DNA of 64,000 bases from Doris montereyensis (GCA_037039925.1 JAXRKP010000659.1:40001-104000); one strand, 5' to 3'; shown: positions 24,060 to 37,054, counted from the first letter of the stretch. Numbers and translations: made by a program. Notes: generated by a model from the sequence alone, not told the origin.

Positions 24060-24335
24060 TTTAAGTTTTTCTTACTTCAATAACTTGTAAGCTATTGGAA
24101 CTCATAATACATAGTAACATAAAGGATCACATAGATAAGCATAACATCCTAACAGATCTTCAACATGGATTTAGACAGAAAATTATAACAACAAAGGATT
24201 TCAGTAATTCTTGAAATCAAAGAAACCAAACAGATGATTTACCCCTACTCCTAGATTTCTCAAAAGCTTTTGACAAAGTAGATCACAATGTATTACTGAT
24301 AAAATTGGATAGGTATGGTATTGGTATTTGAAATT
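24060..24335 (+). mobile_element. LINE reverse-transcriptase fragment
   Basis: Translation gives KLLELIIHSNIKDHIDKHNI, LTDLQHGFRQK and, after a break, LDFSKAFDKVDHNVLL. The QHGFR and DFSKAFDxVDH motifs define the RT fingers and palm. It lies head-to-head with the minus-strand endonuclease fragment that follows. Confidence 0.7.
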
Positions 24336-24419
24336 TATCTGTTTATCATACAATTCTATTTTGTTAGTGAGAATTACATCAATAAGGGATGGGTTGTGTA
24401 TAGTTTTGAAACATGTACT

Positions 24420-24985
24420 TTAGGTTCTCATATTATCCATATCGTAAATGTCACAAACGTCTTCAAGTTCTTTTGACTTATCAACACATTTCATGTTAAA
24501 GTTGAGGTCTCCTATGACAATAATATTGTTGTGTGATTCTATTGCTGTCTCCATCATTCTAGTAAAATGTTTTGGGAAGTAAGCCAGGGTCACTGCTGGT
24601 GGTCGGCATACAGCGAGAATTAACGATTTTGAGTTGTCAAGCATGATTTTGTAAGAAATTGTTTCAAACTGTTCACTTTCCAGTTCTTTACGTTGACAAG
24701 CCACGAGATCAGATCTCACCCACTTGCTTATTCCTCCTCCGTGGGCATCTTGGTCCCCTCTCTGTAGTTTATAACCATCTGCTTCGAAAAGAGCGTCACG
24801 GAAAGATCGATTTTCGTTTCGGAAATAGTGAGAAAGTCAGTCAAATTATCCACTAAAACAGTTGATAATAGGGAGTGGAGTAAACTTAATGGTATTCCAA
24901 ACTTAATAACAGATAACAGGGGCATTAACTCCATTTGGAAAGGTTTGAATCTTTTTGAAGTCATTATCACATAGCAAAAATGCAT
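24420..24985 (-). mobile_element. LINE endonuclease-domain fragment
   Basis: Minus-strand frames read LTDFLTISETKIDLSVTLF, then RSDLVACQRKELESEQFETI, LILAVCRPPAV and IIVIGDLNFNM. SETK(L/I), the RPP segment and GDLN are landmarks of apurinic-type LINE endonucleases. A frame change occurs near 24725. Probably the same family as the plus-strand RT fragment next to it. Confidence 0.7.
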
Positions 24986-25086
24986 AGTCCATAACTATGT
25001 GTTGTCTGATGGAAATTCAAAATGAAAAGATGAGATTATTATTCTGGTTCTTCAAAGTAGAACTCTCAACCATTTTTTCTCTACAG

Positions 25087-25116
25087 ATATTCCATCTGGA
25101 AATACAACTCAGAGAG
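25087..25116 (+). CDS. Exon 18: 30-nt micro-exon before NIDO
   Basis: Borders TTTCTCTACAG and GTAAGTTA, phase 1-1, peptide DIPSGNTTQR. Same size and phase as exon 7. It links the modular part to the NIDO domain. Confidence 0.55.
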
Positions 25117-25285
25117 GTAAGTTAGGATTTGATAACTTTCTTTTTAAGATTTTTAAATAGAAATTAAGCTGGAAGATACATAGTAACAATATCTGAGATT
25201 GATAGGTCCCCAAAATCTAAAAAAGAAGCCTCCTTAGGGAAGCCATCATTATTGTAATATCCTTCTTATTCTTAACAAGGGTGTT

Positions 25286-25356
25286 GTTATTTAACTTCAT
25301 AATGATATACATCATATATAATATATATGATGTATATGATTATGAAGTTAAATAAC
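25286..25356. repeat. 71-bp near-perfect hairpin
   Basis: Arms of 33 bp (GTTATTTAACTTCATAATGA onward) with one mismatch and a 5-bp AT spacer. Confidence 0.85.
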
Positions 25357-25783
25357 ATATATATATATATATTCATATTTCAGACAGATTACTTTCTTTT
25401 TGAAAAGAATTATCTTGAAAATGATGCAATTTTGTAAGGAGTTTTGTGTACATTTATTTCTTTACACTGTGCCATCTTTCTACTGTTTACATGATAATAC
25501 CTCTCATCCTTTCATTTGACATTTGTGTGACACATCACTCTTAGTTTATTTGTTTTTTTCTCTCCATTTCTCTTGTTTAATTGCAGAAAAAAAAAGACGA
25601 AATTCTTTGTTTTTATTTCAAACAGTCATATTATATTACTGCTTACTCTATTCATCCATTTGTATGCTATGTGATCTGCTTCTCAAATTGAAATTGAAAT
25701 TTATCTGATTTTTCTGTAAGTTATATTTATACATCATTACCAGAAGAACAAAATGAAAATTTCTGACTGTCATTTCTTTACAG

Positions 25784-25929
25784 CATTTTTCCCATGGGGA
25801 CTCAGTGCCGGTGATAAAGTGGTCATAAATCAAGAAGCAAATGAATTTGATAACTGGTTGACAATCAGTGACCCAATTGTCTTTGATGAACCTGTGCCTC
25901 TTGGATCTCAACCATTCAAAGTTGCTCAT
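25784..25929 (+). CDS. Exon 19: NIDO domain, N-terminal part
   Basis: Phase 1 to 0. The peptide begins AFFPWGLSAGDKVV and contains FDNWLTISDPIVFDEPVP. NIDO domains of nidogen and MUC4-like proteins begin with this F(Y)P-(F/W)G-x(3)-GD pattern. Acceptor TTTCTTTACAG, donor GTGAGTG. Confidence 0.82.
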
Positions 25930-26655
25930 GTGAGTGACAAGTTCAATTTTGTATACATATGAAATGATATATCGGGTATATGATACAATATCATATGACA
26001 CACACACATATATATATCATGTTAATTGTTAAGACTAAAATTAATTTCTGGTCAAAGAAATAGGCTCAGCTATCAGCTCAAACAAAAATTATATTAGTTA
26101 TGGCATGGGGTATAATAACTATTCAATTTTAAATTATTTCTTTTCAACACTTAAGAAATTCACATCTCAAAACATGAAATACGGTTAAACTCTATGGATG
26201 TCAATGACACATATCTCAATAGATATTATTCAGTACATAAAGTCATGTTTGTGAGATGAAAAGAGTAGATGAGTTCTAAATGAAAAAAATAAACTGCATC
26301 ACGCTTTGCCACAAGATTGATTGAATTATTGTTTTGTCTCTTAATTAAAACGTTGAAATGAACATATGTAACATTCACAAAGTAAAATTTATCATCATAC
26401 ACTGTCAAAATATGAAATAATACTGTGCATTTCATCAAAAAAACAATATATGTTAGGAACCCTGACTGGCTAAGATATACTCTAAAATTGTTGTAATATT
26501 GGTACTTATGATTATTATTGTTGTCATTATTATTATCATTATTATTATTAATATTTATGATTATCATTATTATAACCATTATCCTTATAATATTACTATT
26601 ATCATTCATATCCTCATTCTTATAATACGAAGGAGCCATAGTGGAGTGAAGTCAA

Positions 26656-26755
26656 AGGCGAAATATGACAATAAGTGACAACTCCACTAATAAAGACAGA
26701 ACAAATTTGTTCTGTCTTTATTAGTGGAGTTGTCACTTATTGTCATATTTCGCCT
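26656..26755. repeat. Perfect 100-bp palindrome with no spacer
   Basis: Two 50-bp arms are exact reverse complements, meeting at ACAAA/TTTGT between 26705 and 26706. The 13-bp direct repeat CCTCATTCTTATA occurs just outside, at 26612 and 26753. It lies in the intron between NIDO exons 19 and 20. Confidence 0.95.
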
Positions 26756-26795
26756 CATTCTTATAGTGATTCCTATTCTTCTTATTCTTCTTCTT

Positions 26796-27083
26796 AGTAA
26801 AAAGTAAAGTTCTTACAAGGTCATAACGGCCCATAGAGCCGGAGCTTATCCCAGTTTCAGAATAGGTGATAATAATCACCTTCTGGACAGGACACTAGTC
26901 TGACATAGGTTTTTTACTCCCAAGCTAGTGTTTTACCCATTTGTATCTGTGTCGAGTGGGAAAAATGAGTGTAAAGTGTATTTCCCAAGGAGCACAATGT
27001 CGGATCTAGCTTTGCTAGGATTTGAACCCGGAGCCTCATGATCCCAAACCAGCAGTTAGCCACTCGGCCACCGATGCCACCTT
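26796..27083 (-). repeat. SINE family S1
   Basis: Reverse complement of the S1 body and head: TAGAGCCGGAGCTTATCCC near the start, GGATTTGAACCCGGAGCCTC (inverted B box) and CACTCGGCCACCGATGCCAC (inverted A box) at the end. Confidence 0.7.
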
Positions 27084-27215
27084 CTTCTTATTATTATTAT
27101 TAGACACACACACATACACAAATACACACAGACACACACAAATAATATAATTCATGAATTCTGAAGCAAAACTTTTTCTTTTTGCACCTGTGTGGTGTAA
27201 TTTCTTACACATTAG

Positions 27216-27440
27216 GTTCTGGTCAACGGTGTCATCACTTTTGGGGCTAGAAAATGGGCTTGGTGGCCAAACTTGCAGAATGCTTACAGGACCAGAAAGA
27301 CATTGCTGGCCCCATTCTGGAGCTCAACAAACCCAAAATCTGGACTGAAAGCCTACTATCAACTCTATGAAGATGGTGTTGATGTTCCTGGCCAAGGCGT
27401 TGATCAAAAATCTCTTGTACTCAACAAGGCATCACAAGAA
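27216..27440 (+). CDS. Exon 20: NIDO domain, core
   Basis: A 225-nt exon, phase 0-0, borders ACACATTAG and GTAAGTA. Peptide VLVNGVITFGARKWAWWP, then TLLAPFWSSTN. The N-G-x-I-x-F-G turn and the APFW motif are hallmarks of the NIDO fold. The intron before it carries SINE and palindromic insertions. Confidence 0.85.
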
Positions 27441-28627
27441 GTAAGTAAAAATATCCCAGGTGTTTGTTTTAAATTTATTTTCCGACTGAAAAAGCAAACA
27501 GATTAGATTTTCAAACAATTGTAGTACTGTCTTCAAATATTGGTAATGCTCATTTTACCTTCATAAAGTAAGATTGTAGCACAAATTGCCAACTGTAACA
27601 ATAATAGTATCATGAAGATTTTTTAATGAAATTTAGTACTTCATTTGAAAACCAAAATTTGAATAACTAAATGTAAATTAAAATCATTCAAGCTGTCAAA
27701 CAATGGTCATCATCTGGCATAGGCTGTTAATAGTAACTGTGAATCTTACTCTAACTGTCAGACAGTGCAGATTCACAATGCACAATATTTTGCTACGGCA
27801 TAAAGAAAGGGGTGGGTTTCCATTTGCGATAGTGACCCCTTAAAAGCAAACACTTGCTGCCTTAGATTTTCTGCGTAAATTTCCCGATTTAAAAATGTTT
27901 GATCTGTGGCTGTTATGTATCAATACTTATAAGTTAGTTAAGGAGCTTCTAACAAACCTGAATTTAAACATTTCCCATCTGTGTTGCAAGCTTTTGACTA
28001 AGTCAAAAATGAGAATACTATAAGCTCAGAAGATCTGTAATATTTTTCTAATTTTTGAGACTGCACTAGAAATACTCTTTTTTAATAATGGAGTTTTTAA
28101 AAGACTTTTAAAAATTATGCATGATACAATACATGTACTGATGTCCCGACTTCTTTGGTCCCTTCACAAACTTTTCTTTATGCAATTGATGGCAGATTAA
28201 CGGATACGACATGTACAAATTTCCCAAAAAACAAAATGAGTCAAGTTTATGACTATACGTCACTCTTTTGGTGCATTTGATATTTCCACTGAAAATATTA
28301 CTGTCATAAAAGGAACCTTTTTTCATAAACTACTGCTGCTGTGGACGCAACCAAACGAATAATGGTCTAAATTCATCATTACTTAACATATGGTATGAAA
28401 ATAATTGAGTGTTGGTGAATGAGGAAACTTTCATTGTTTTGTTGGGTGTTTGTCAGGTAGAAATAGACGGCCATGAACTAAATAAAGTTTTGTCCGTTTA
28501 CCTGTACGGTCTGCCTACCCACACGATTTTTCAATCTCCCAAAGGACATGTTCTTAGACTGCTACTTCTGTACACAATATTAATATTTGTTAGATATTGT
28601 AACCTAGATCAATAGAGCCAGCATATA

Positions 28628-28715
28628 TTATGTATGTATGTATGTATGCATGTATGTATGCATGCATGTTATGTTTCTATGCATGTATACTTGTATGCAT
28701 GCATGTATGTATAAT
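28628..28715. repeat. (ATGT)n/(ATGC)n microsatellite
   Basis: Interrupted tetranucleotide repeat, upstream of exon 21. Confidence 0.9.
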
Positions 28716-28838
28716 GTACACTTGTGGCACTTTTGCTTAGCAATTGGATACATGTGTAATCCTTCTACAATGTAGGCATCAATTAGATCAAATTCATTAC
28801 CATACTTTAAATGTAATTCTTCATTTACTCGCATACAG

Positions 28839-28985
28839 GTCAATGAATTTGAAGGCAGTGATTCTTTCGAAGCTACAACAGTTCTGGTGGTGACGTGGAA
28901 AGATGTTGAACCATACAGATGGTACACTTATTATTGCACCTATCCTGAATTCGAAAATGGCACCTACTATGAACAATACTGCCAG
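28839..28985 (+). CDS. Exon 21: NIDO domain, continued
   Basis: A 147-nt exon, phase 0-0. Peptide TTVLVVTWKDVEPYRWY followed by a Tyr/Cys-rich stretch. The LVVTWKDV strand is typical of NIDO. The donor leads into the 18.4 kb intron that contains the antisense kinase copy. Confidence 0.8.
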
Positions 28986-29079
28986 GTAAGAAGCGCTTTC
29001 ACTCTACTGGTTGTTTTAGAGTATATTATTACTTTTTTCTGAATTTATCTTATTCTTATGGTCTCATTTTTAAGTAAAA

Positions 29080-29335
29080 GTAAAAAAATTTTAAGGTCGG
29101 TATGGCTCATACAGCTGGAGCTTATCCTGGTTTCTATAGCATGAGAGAACGATCGTCTATCACAGATTTTTACCTCCAAGCTGGTGCTGGAACCTATTTG
29201 CACAATAGTTGAGTGGGAAAATGCATGTTCAGTGTCTTTTCCGAGGAACATACTGTCAGGCCTAGCATTGATAGTATTCAAACCCTGACCTCGCAATCCC
29301 AAATCTGACAGCCTAGCCAATAGGCAACCAATGTC
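29080..29335 (-). repeat. SINE family S1
   Basis: Contains CAGCTGGAGCTTATCCTGG, GAGTGGGAAAATGCATG and a head ending CCTAGCCAATAGGCAACC. It lies about 95 bp downstream of exon 21. Confidence 0.6.
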
Positions 29336-29523
29336 ATTAAGGCCTCAATTTGATAGTCCTTAATTTGTGTCTAAGTCTAAGGTAACCTTTGAAGGCAAAC
29401 CCCATTTTATCTTCTTTTCTCTTTCTGTGCCCTTTTGAAATGTCATGACATTTAAAAAATCCTCATTTATGATTATGTCTGTAATGTGTGTATATGTGTA
29501 TGTACTGTTAGCATATATGTGTA

Positions 29524-30400
29524 CACTCAAACCTTGTTATACTGCCATTCTCGCTTACTGCCAGCTTTTCACTTAGTGCGAATCTGACACCATAAAAAGA
29601 CAAATGCATCGATATACTGCCATCCGCTAAAAAAAGACAATAACGTTCCTTTAGAACTATTGCAAAATACAACTCGTTATACCGCCACAGTGCATCACCA
29701 CCCCCCCCCTTCCCCAAAGTGATGCAATCGGGTAAACAAAAAGTATAATATTAAGTAGAATGTAGCTTCATTTGGTCACAAATCACGGAGTTAAACACAC
29801 ACAGACACAAGGATCACTGACATGATTGTGTGTCTTAGTATTCTTACACTTACAGAAATGACATTGGCACTAGTGATACAAGGCTTTTCTTTATATGAGA
29901 ATGAGAGTACTGAAGGTTTGGAAACAATGTTTGTCCACCCATTGTTTAGGCCTAGGCCAGCCAAATGAAGAGTGGTATCAGCATAGACCCAGATCCGGTC
30001 CTCCTGAGAATACCCTGGCGGGGCAGGCATGGCTATAATTAGGTCCAATTAAGTAGCGAGAAATAGGCATCAAAATCACGGCAGTGTCATAACCTAGGCT
30101 AATCCATTTTGAGTAAGGAGTGTTGTTGTCGATATCTTTTTCTAGACATCATAAGAGATGGGGTTTATTGTATTATTATTAATATTACTGTACTATATTT
30201 TATGATACTACAGCTACAATAGCCATTTCACATGCATTAGGCCTACATTGCCTTCCCAGTGATTGTTTTTCTTTTACTGGATAAATCAAATATTGATTAT
30301 TTCCCTCATTGTAATAGTAGTAATACTGAAAAGGGTGTTTTCATTATAAAACGTCAAGTTACCAGGGCACAACAGTCTGCGATATAACAAGGTTTGAGTG
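29524..30400. mobile_element. 877-bp MITE with TA target duplication
   Basis: The left end CACTCAAACCTTGTTATA is matched exactly by the reverse complement of the right end (TATAACAAGGTTTGAGTG). TA flanks both sides. No transposase is encoded. The interior is unrelated to the 1.4 kb MITE. Confidence 0.8.
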
Positions 30401-31904
30401 TATGTATGTATGTTATTATTTTATTGTTGTTATGTATCAGGATCAACTATCATGTATACAGATCGTGACAAAAAAGATGAGTTCACATTTCACAAATTGT
30501 ACAAATCCCATGGATGTTTCTCTAAATTTTTCATTTTAATACAGATTTATAACAAATGAATCTCTCACTTATTTATAATATCTTGCGACATCGCCATTAC
30601 CATAGAGACACAATACAATGCACTTCTTCACACGGGTGATAAATTTTCCTAGAAATTCGTGACTCAAGACGTCCCAGAAAAACAATATTACACAGATCTT
30701 TGTTGTTATGACAATGTGAAGGGCAACCAAATTTGAAAACAACATGCACCAATGAAAGAACATGAAATGGGAATTCCATATCATTTTTTAATAAGTGCGC
30801 TCTGTAAAAACTGTACAACCAATGACCTTGATAACTAAGATTTGAGAATCTTACATAACATTGGATTGAGTGTCATTGTGCAAATTTTCACTGCTAAATG
30901 CACTAAATGTTAATTATCAGTAAAATTATAAGCAATTTACTCATTTCGGTATATCAAGTAAGTACATGTAGTAAGTTTGCTCTCAACTGTAACTGATTGA
31001 ATTGATGACAGAGATGCCCAGGTAACTTGCTGTCACATGTAAATAATAACACTTGCACTGTCATTGAATTTTTGAATGGATCCAAAATATTTCTCACTTT
31101 ATATTTGAGATTTTCCTTTATCCTTTCCATGTCATCAGTGTCAGTGTGAGTGTGTGGCATACAATGACGCATAAATTCATAAATCAAATTTGTTCATAAA
31201 ATGTTTTCTTTCTTTTTATCAAAATATGGCGTAGAATGACAATGTCCCAAATCCTGTCTATGATCAAGCCTTTACTTTTATCAAAGCCATAATCATGACA
31301 AGGGACTTAATTAATGGTAGTATTAGTAGTATGTCATTAGCCTATTTCTTTTTGAAAACATTTCCTCACACAGCTTACAGCGTTTGAAGCTACAGCACTC
31401 TTTTCTTCTTTTTTATACATATATTAAGTATTATGTACATGTGCGTATGAGAGCACTTTCCAAATTAAGAAAGAACAAGCCAAAGTTGGCATACACCGAC
31501 ATGATTTGTAATCATTAATATAGGTATTCCATAAGATTAAGATACAAATGACTTGTGATCGAACTTGAATTTGGTTTAATTCTTCTATTTCTGTCATTCT
31601 AATGTAATTATAAAACATACGAACGGGCGACTACGGGTGCTGTAGGTGGGATTGAGTTAATTCACATAATTCATGTATGTATGTGAAGTTTTGACTGCAA
31701 ATGCTCCCCACAACCCCACTTCGTCTTTCCCAATAACCTTGAGAGGGAAAATGAACTGTTGTTGTCCACAGAATGGGGTGTGGAGGAGCTCTACTTGTAT
31801 TTATTTTTTACTGAACTTACAGTCAGTCAAACCACAAATAGCCAGATGCAATTTTAAGTATGAGTGTTGACCATATTTCTGTTCCCATTTAATGGGAAGG
31901 GGGA
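30401..31904. other. Intron sequence, nothing recognised
   Basis: Between the 877-bp MITE and the S2 head, inside the 18.4 kb intron. Confidence 0.4.
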
Positions 31905-31990
31905 GACTCTGTAGTCCAGAGGAGCAAGACGTATGCCTCTCAACCAAAAGGTTGTGGGTTCAAGTCCCACCAGTTTTCTTTTTCTCTCCA
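31905..31990 (+). repeat. SINE family S2, head only
   Basis: CTCTGTAGTCCAGAGGAGC and GTGGGTTCAAGTCCCACCAG (B box) followed by TTTTCTTGAGT. The S2 body is missing. Confidence 0.55.
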
Positions 31991-32159
31991 ATTTTCTTGA
32001 GTTTCTACGAGTATGGGATTTGAAATTTCTGTAATTAATGCATTGCAGAAAAGATCTATACATGACATGAATGATAAATCTCCCTGGTTTGTTCGGTTTC
32101 TTTTAAGGAAACATGTATGTATAAAAGGAAACTTGGCTTTATATTTTGTAGTTTACTGC

Positions 32160-33165
32160 AACAAGGTCCAAACTGAAAATTCACTGAAGTGAAAATTTTC
32201 CCCGTTTGTTTCTATCAATTTAACTTATGTATAGGTGTAAAGGACATGGCGTGCTGAGTTGAAATCTGTCGTTTTTTTCCTAACGCTTCCGGATGCCATG
32301 GAAAAGGTGGCCATCTTGGATTTTGCGCCCAAATTTTACCAATTTCAATATCGATGGGCTTCTAGTACATTTTTCAACAAATTTCTTTCAAACTTGGCAC
32401 ACACTTTACTTGATACAAAATCTAAATGGGATTAGATTGGATTTTTGTTTTAATAGTAATTTTTGTTTTTATGAAGTTTTGAAAAAAGTATATAGAACCC
32501 AAAATTATACAAAAATATTGTACAAAAAATGTACAAAACTACAATACATATCGAAAAAGCATCTGACCATTTATTTGTCTTCCCCTACTCATCATTCATA
32601 CTCAAATTTCATGAAGATACATTGAGAAATAAAAAAGGAGATAGGAAATAATTAACAATAAACGACATTTTGAGAAAATTGTATTTCTCTATTTTTTTCT
32701 GATTTGAATATATTTTTCTCCCATAAACCTGAGAAAAGGGTAGGATAATACTTTGAAAAAAACCGCGAAAGGCTCTCAACTACTTCTTATCGACGCTGTT
32801 TCAAGTGCACCAGCACCTTTTTACTCATATTGAGATGGTGCCTTTTCATATGAGGTGTGCGTAATATGTCTGGTATTTTCCGGATGATTCAAGACCATAT
32901 TCACAATAGATCCTGACAAGAGTTTTTTTTGGGATAGCGTATATTGTGACGATCAAAATGAGTACCAACTTGTTGAACTTTAGGTCATATTTCTGGCTTT
33001 TATCGTACAATGTTTTAAAAAGCTGTGTTGAAAGATAGGCCTGTATCGCTCCTAAAAATTTCGTATAAATTCAACGAATCGATACTGATATTCTTTTATG
33101 ATATTGATATCATTGTGACAGGAATTAACTGCTTTATCCAGTAGTATGATAGACTAGATTTGTCC
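32160..33165 (+). repeat. Dispersed repeat family R1, copy
   Basis: Shares ordered blocks with 21645-22385: ATGGCGTGCTGAGTTG, GGCCATCTTGGATTTTG and a closing segment with AATCGATACTGA and CTGCTTTATCCAGTAGT. Non-coding. The closing segment also occurs at 390-590 and 34020-34210. Confidence 0.6.
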
Positions 33166-33179
33166 CATTTTCAACAAAA

Positions 33180-34260
33180 AATGGCATTCCCACAACTCCT
33201 TAGGGAGGGGAGCGGAACCTGAGGGTGATTTTTAAAGTTTGGAGAGATGCACAATTTTAAGCTTCATAAATGAGTTCAGTATGGCGAAATTGGAGGAAAC
33301 AAATTGTGAATATCATGTTTGAAAGTTCAGTTGTCATGGAAACAGCCGCTAACTTGAATTTTGTTTGCAATACTAGGTTTATTTTGGCAATTTTCAAAAA
33401 CTAAGTAGTCCTACAGTTTTCAATTTAGAGGTTTATAATTTTGCAAATAGAAACTCCAATTTAAACCAATATACCAAATCTCTCATATTGTTTTTTGTGA
33501 TACTTTGTATAGTTTTCTTTTTACAAATTTTCAAAAATTGAGGCTCGAAGGAAACTAATTTCTCTCAAATTGCCAACAAAAATCATGAATTTCTCAGAAA
33601 GTACAAAAGATATCGCAAATCCCACGCGTAGATCTCTAAGTAAGGATATAAAGCAGCTGCATGCCTAATTTCAAGCAAATCCGTTTTTAAATTGTAGCCT
33701 ACTACTTAGCAAAAAAGTCAATTATGAGAAAATAGTATTAAAAATTTCCCCCACTATTTGAATGTTTTTTCGCATAAAAACATGGAAATGAGTAGAATAA
33801 TACTTTGAAACGTCATAACACCACGAGAGGGTCTTAACTACTCCTTATCGACCCTGTTTCAACTTCCCCAGGTCCCTTCACTTTATGCACATTTCGGACA
33901 GAATCTTTTGCTAACGGGTGTGCAGAATATGTCACATATTTCCATGACATCTAAGGCACTATAGAATAAAATTGTCATATTAATAATATTATGTAAATTT
34001 TTGGATAGATTACACTGTGCTGATTAAAATGAGTGTCAGCTTGCTATACTTAAGATAAAATTATTAGCTTTTATAGTTCAACAAACATGTTGAAAGTAAA
34101 GCTGGTATCGTATCTAAAAAAATGATTAAAATTCAAAGAATCGATACTGAGCTTATTTTATGGTATCAATCTGAAGGGAATGAACAGCAGCGTCCAATAA
34201 TATTATACAATAACCTAGATTTGTCTGGTTTTGGGTAAAACTTAAATGGCCTTTTGACCT
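33180..34260 (+). repeat. Dispersed repeat family R1, diverged tandem copy
   Basis: Follows the previous copy directly and repeats its later blocks (GAGAGGGTCTTAACTACTCC, TTATCGACCCTGTTTCAACT, AATCGATACTGAGC). It is more diverged in the first half. Confidence 0.55.
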
Positions 34261-34675
34261 GGTGAAGAAGCAGGTTTGCATTTTTACACTTACTTCCCAA
34301 TTGACACAGGTCTCCCACTCATGAATGTCAATATGAATTATATCTCTTTATGCCAATCAAGTTTATTTTGGCCGCAACACCTGTGGTTTGTTTCATTGAT
34401 TGAAATTTACCCTGTAGCCTACTTCATACAATGAATTCAGAATAAAAAGCAAGATGGAAAACACACGAATGAGTGAAAGAAGAATGACCTAGCAGTAGCA
34501 TCCACGAGTATGTTACAAATCTCAACTTATTTTTCATTGATTGATAAGGTGATGACTTTCTGTAGTATTACTAGTTGTATGCATCCCTCATTACTGTCTA
34601 CTGATTGTATAATAATTTAAAAGGAAAAAAAACATGGTTTATTCCTTTGTCGAGTTTGTTTTATTTTTATGTGCA

Positions 34676-35830
34676 TATCTGTAAATACCGTAGACAGACA
34701 GTACCAACAACAATTCTTTAGGGGGGGGGGGGGGCACCTGGATTGGCGAGTTTCGGATCAAAAGATTGATTTTCTGTTCTTTGCATTATATTCATATTCG
34801 GGTAGAATAGTCATCATTTGTCTACAAGTTTATGGTAGAAAAATGTCCATAATGACGTATAATTTTTTTTGTTACAAAACATTTTGTAGGCGAGGCTAGG
34901 TAAAAATAGTCAAAACTTTTGACTTCAATTACCCTTACATTGACTCAGAGAAGATGGCAGTAAAAACCTGTGTATTGGCGGGTAATGGCCAAATGTGGCA
35001 ACACCGCTTTCACTTGACTTTCACCAACACCGCATGTCGATTTGGCCCAGCGCTGTGTGACGTAACAGACGTTGCACATCGACGTTTATGTCAACACGCG
35101 CACAAGCATAGGAATAGAGGAAAAAAACAAAAAACTGGTCATTTTGACATCTGTTATCACAACAGTGCACATCTAAACCTAGATTTACAATCCTCTTTAC
35201 ATTAGCAACAATGCCAGAGACTGTCGAAAGAGTACGGGGCTGCTACAAGAAGGGCAACCCGTCTGAAGCATTTGCTTTATGTCATTTTCTTATAATTTCT
35301 TTAGTTGCATTTTTCGACATGAAGTTTTATCACACTAAAATTCTACCTTCTCCGGTCATTTACCGAACGATTTGTAATATATTATATTTGACACACAGCT
35401 TCCTCTTGTCAATGTTAATAGAATGATGTCTGGGTTTTTAGAAAATCTTGTAAACTTTTTGAGAAAATCTTTTTTTGGTAATAAAATTACCATTTTTTTA
35501 ATACACGATATAGATCTATATATTATTTTCAAAAATTCATTAAAAAAAAATCTATTCAAAATATAAAAAAAATTAAAACCACGACATCATCTTTAGATAT
35601 TGAATGGAAAAGACGATCTGCACAGATTTTGAGTGATTTTCTTCATAACTAGGGAGGAAATAGATTTTGAAAATTGGCTCAAAATCCAAGATGGCGGCTG
35701 TTTCTATCATCTATGGCAACCAAGGACGCTACAAACTTTTCAATGATATAGGAGGACTGTATTTTGACAATTACTCATATATGTGCTAAAAGCAAATATC
35801 CAAACTCAAAAGGAAAATCACCCTAAATAT
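34676..35830 (+). repeat. 1.1 kb dispersed repeat, copy A
   Basis: Homologous in reverse orientation to 45262-46405. Shared blocks include ACCGTAGACAGA, a poly(G) run, TTGATTTTCTGTTCTTTG, and the CCAAGATGGCGGC segment at about 35691. No coding capacity and no clear terminal repeat were seen. A short piece of the same repeat is at 16860-16965. Confidence 0.7.
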
Positions 35831-37054
35831 TTCTTTTTATGCAAAAAAAAAAAGAGAAGAAAGAAAAAAGAAAAGAAATAGAATCGCGACATATTAAAAC
35901 AAAAACTATTTAAGATTTTAATAAAATAAGAATTCAAACACATACACTTAAACAAAACAAGCAAACAAAATGAAAATAAACAGAAGAGGACCTGAACCCA
36001 CAATACTAATAGAAAAGCATAATATTATAAAACGTAGAAAATTACACTGACATCCATCTGTTATGAGATATTTCAATGAATTTCATTGTTTATTTTGACT
36101 GATGAAATGTTAACAGAATATAATGTCAATGTCACTTGTAATCCAATTACTTGAATTATACACATTACCAATACAAAGACCAGACTGTTTCGAAAAGTGA
36201 ACCTTTTATAATGAGATACACATATAATCATCTAAATATCATACAAACACTCTACAACGATCATAATCATATATCAGCCAGCAAGACCAAGGTTTGTCGC
36301 CTTAGAAGAAAGCCAAGGTGGGATGGCAAACAATTTGTTTTTGATCTCTGAATGAATGAAGTGTCACCTTAAAAATGTTTGATAATATAATAATAATAGT
36401 ATTTAATATGAACATGATGGTAGTCATCACATGATCATAATTATACACACCAGATGATGAATGAATGCATTCATTGTAGCCTTAAGTTGTTTCAGTCTAC
36501 ACTCAAGCAAATTCTCAGAACTGGAAAACTTCAAAATAACCATAGTTGTAGGTATGTCAGAGAATAGTAAGACCTTTAAAATTACACTGGAACTTAGTAT
36601 CCTTTCAAAGAACATACAGCGGGAATGGGAAACAAAATTACTTTCAAGTCATACGGAATACAAAGTGGCATATTGGTGAGTGATTGGAACGTAGATGACG
36701 TTATACATAGAAACTAAATGACTTCACTCTATGACTATGAGATTAACAAATTATACATTTCGTGATTTTAACGTAAGCAAGTTCAAATATCATGTTAAAA
36801 AATGCAAAATATAGTCATGCAGTAAAAAAAATATATACATTAAACAGTAAATGAATCATTAGAACATGGACCCCGAAACAGGTATAATGTGAAACAAAAT
36901 AAAAAACATCTTGAGACAAAATCATTCGTGTTTCAAATTAACCCTGTCCACCCTATGCAGTGATCTCAGGGTGAATAAAGAGGAAACAGCAAGAAGAAAG
37001 ATGAGCAAAAGAGAGAAAAGAAAGAAGTAAGGCCTATATTAGTAAAAACAAAAA
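35831..37054. other. Intron sequence, nothing recognised
   Basis: AT-rich, adenine-rich at 35840-36000. No exon or repeat family matched. Confidence 0.4.
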
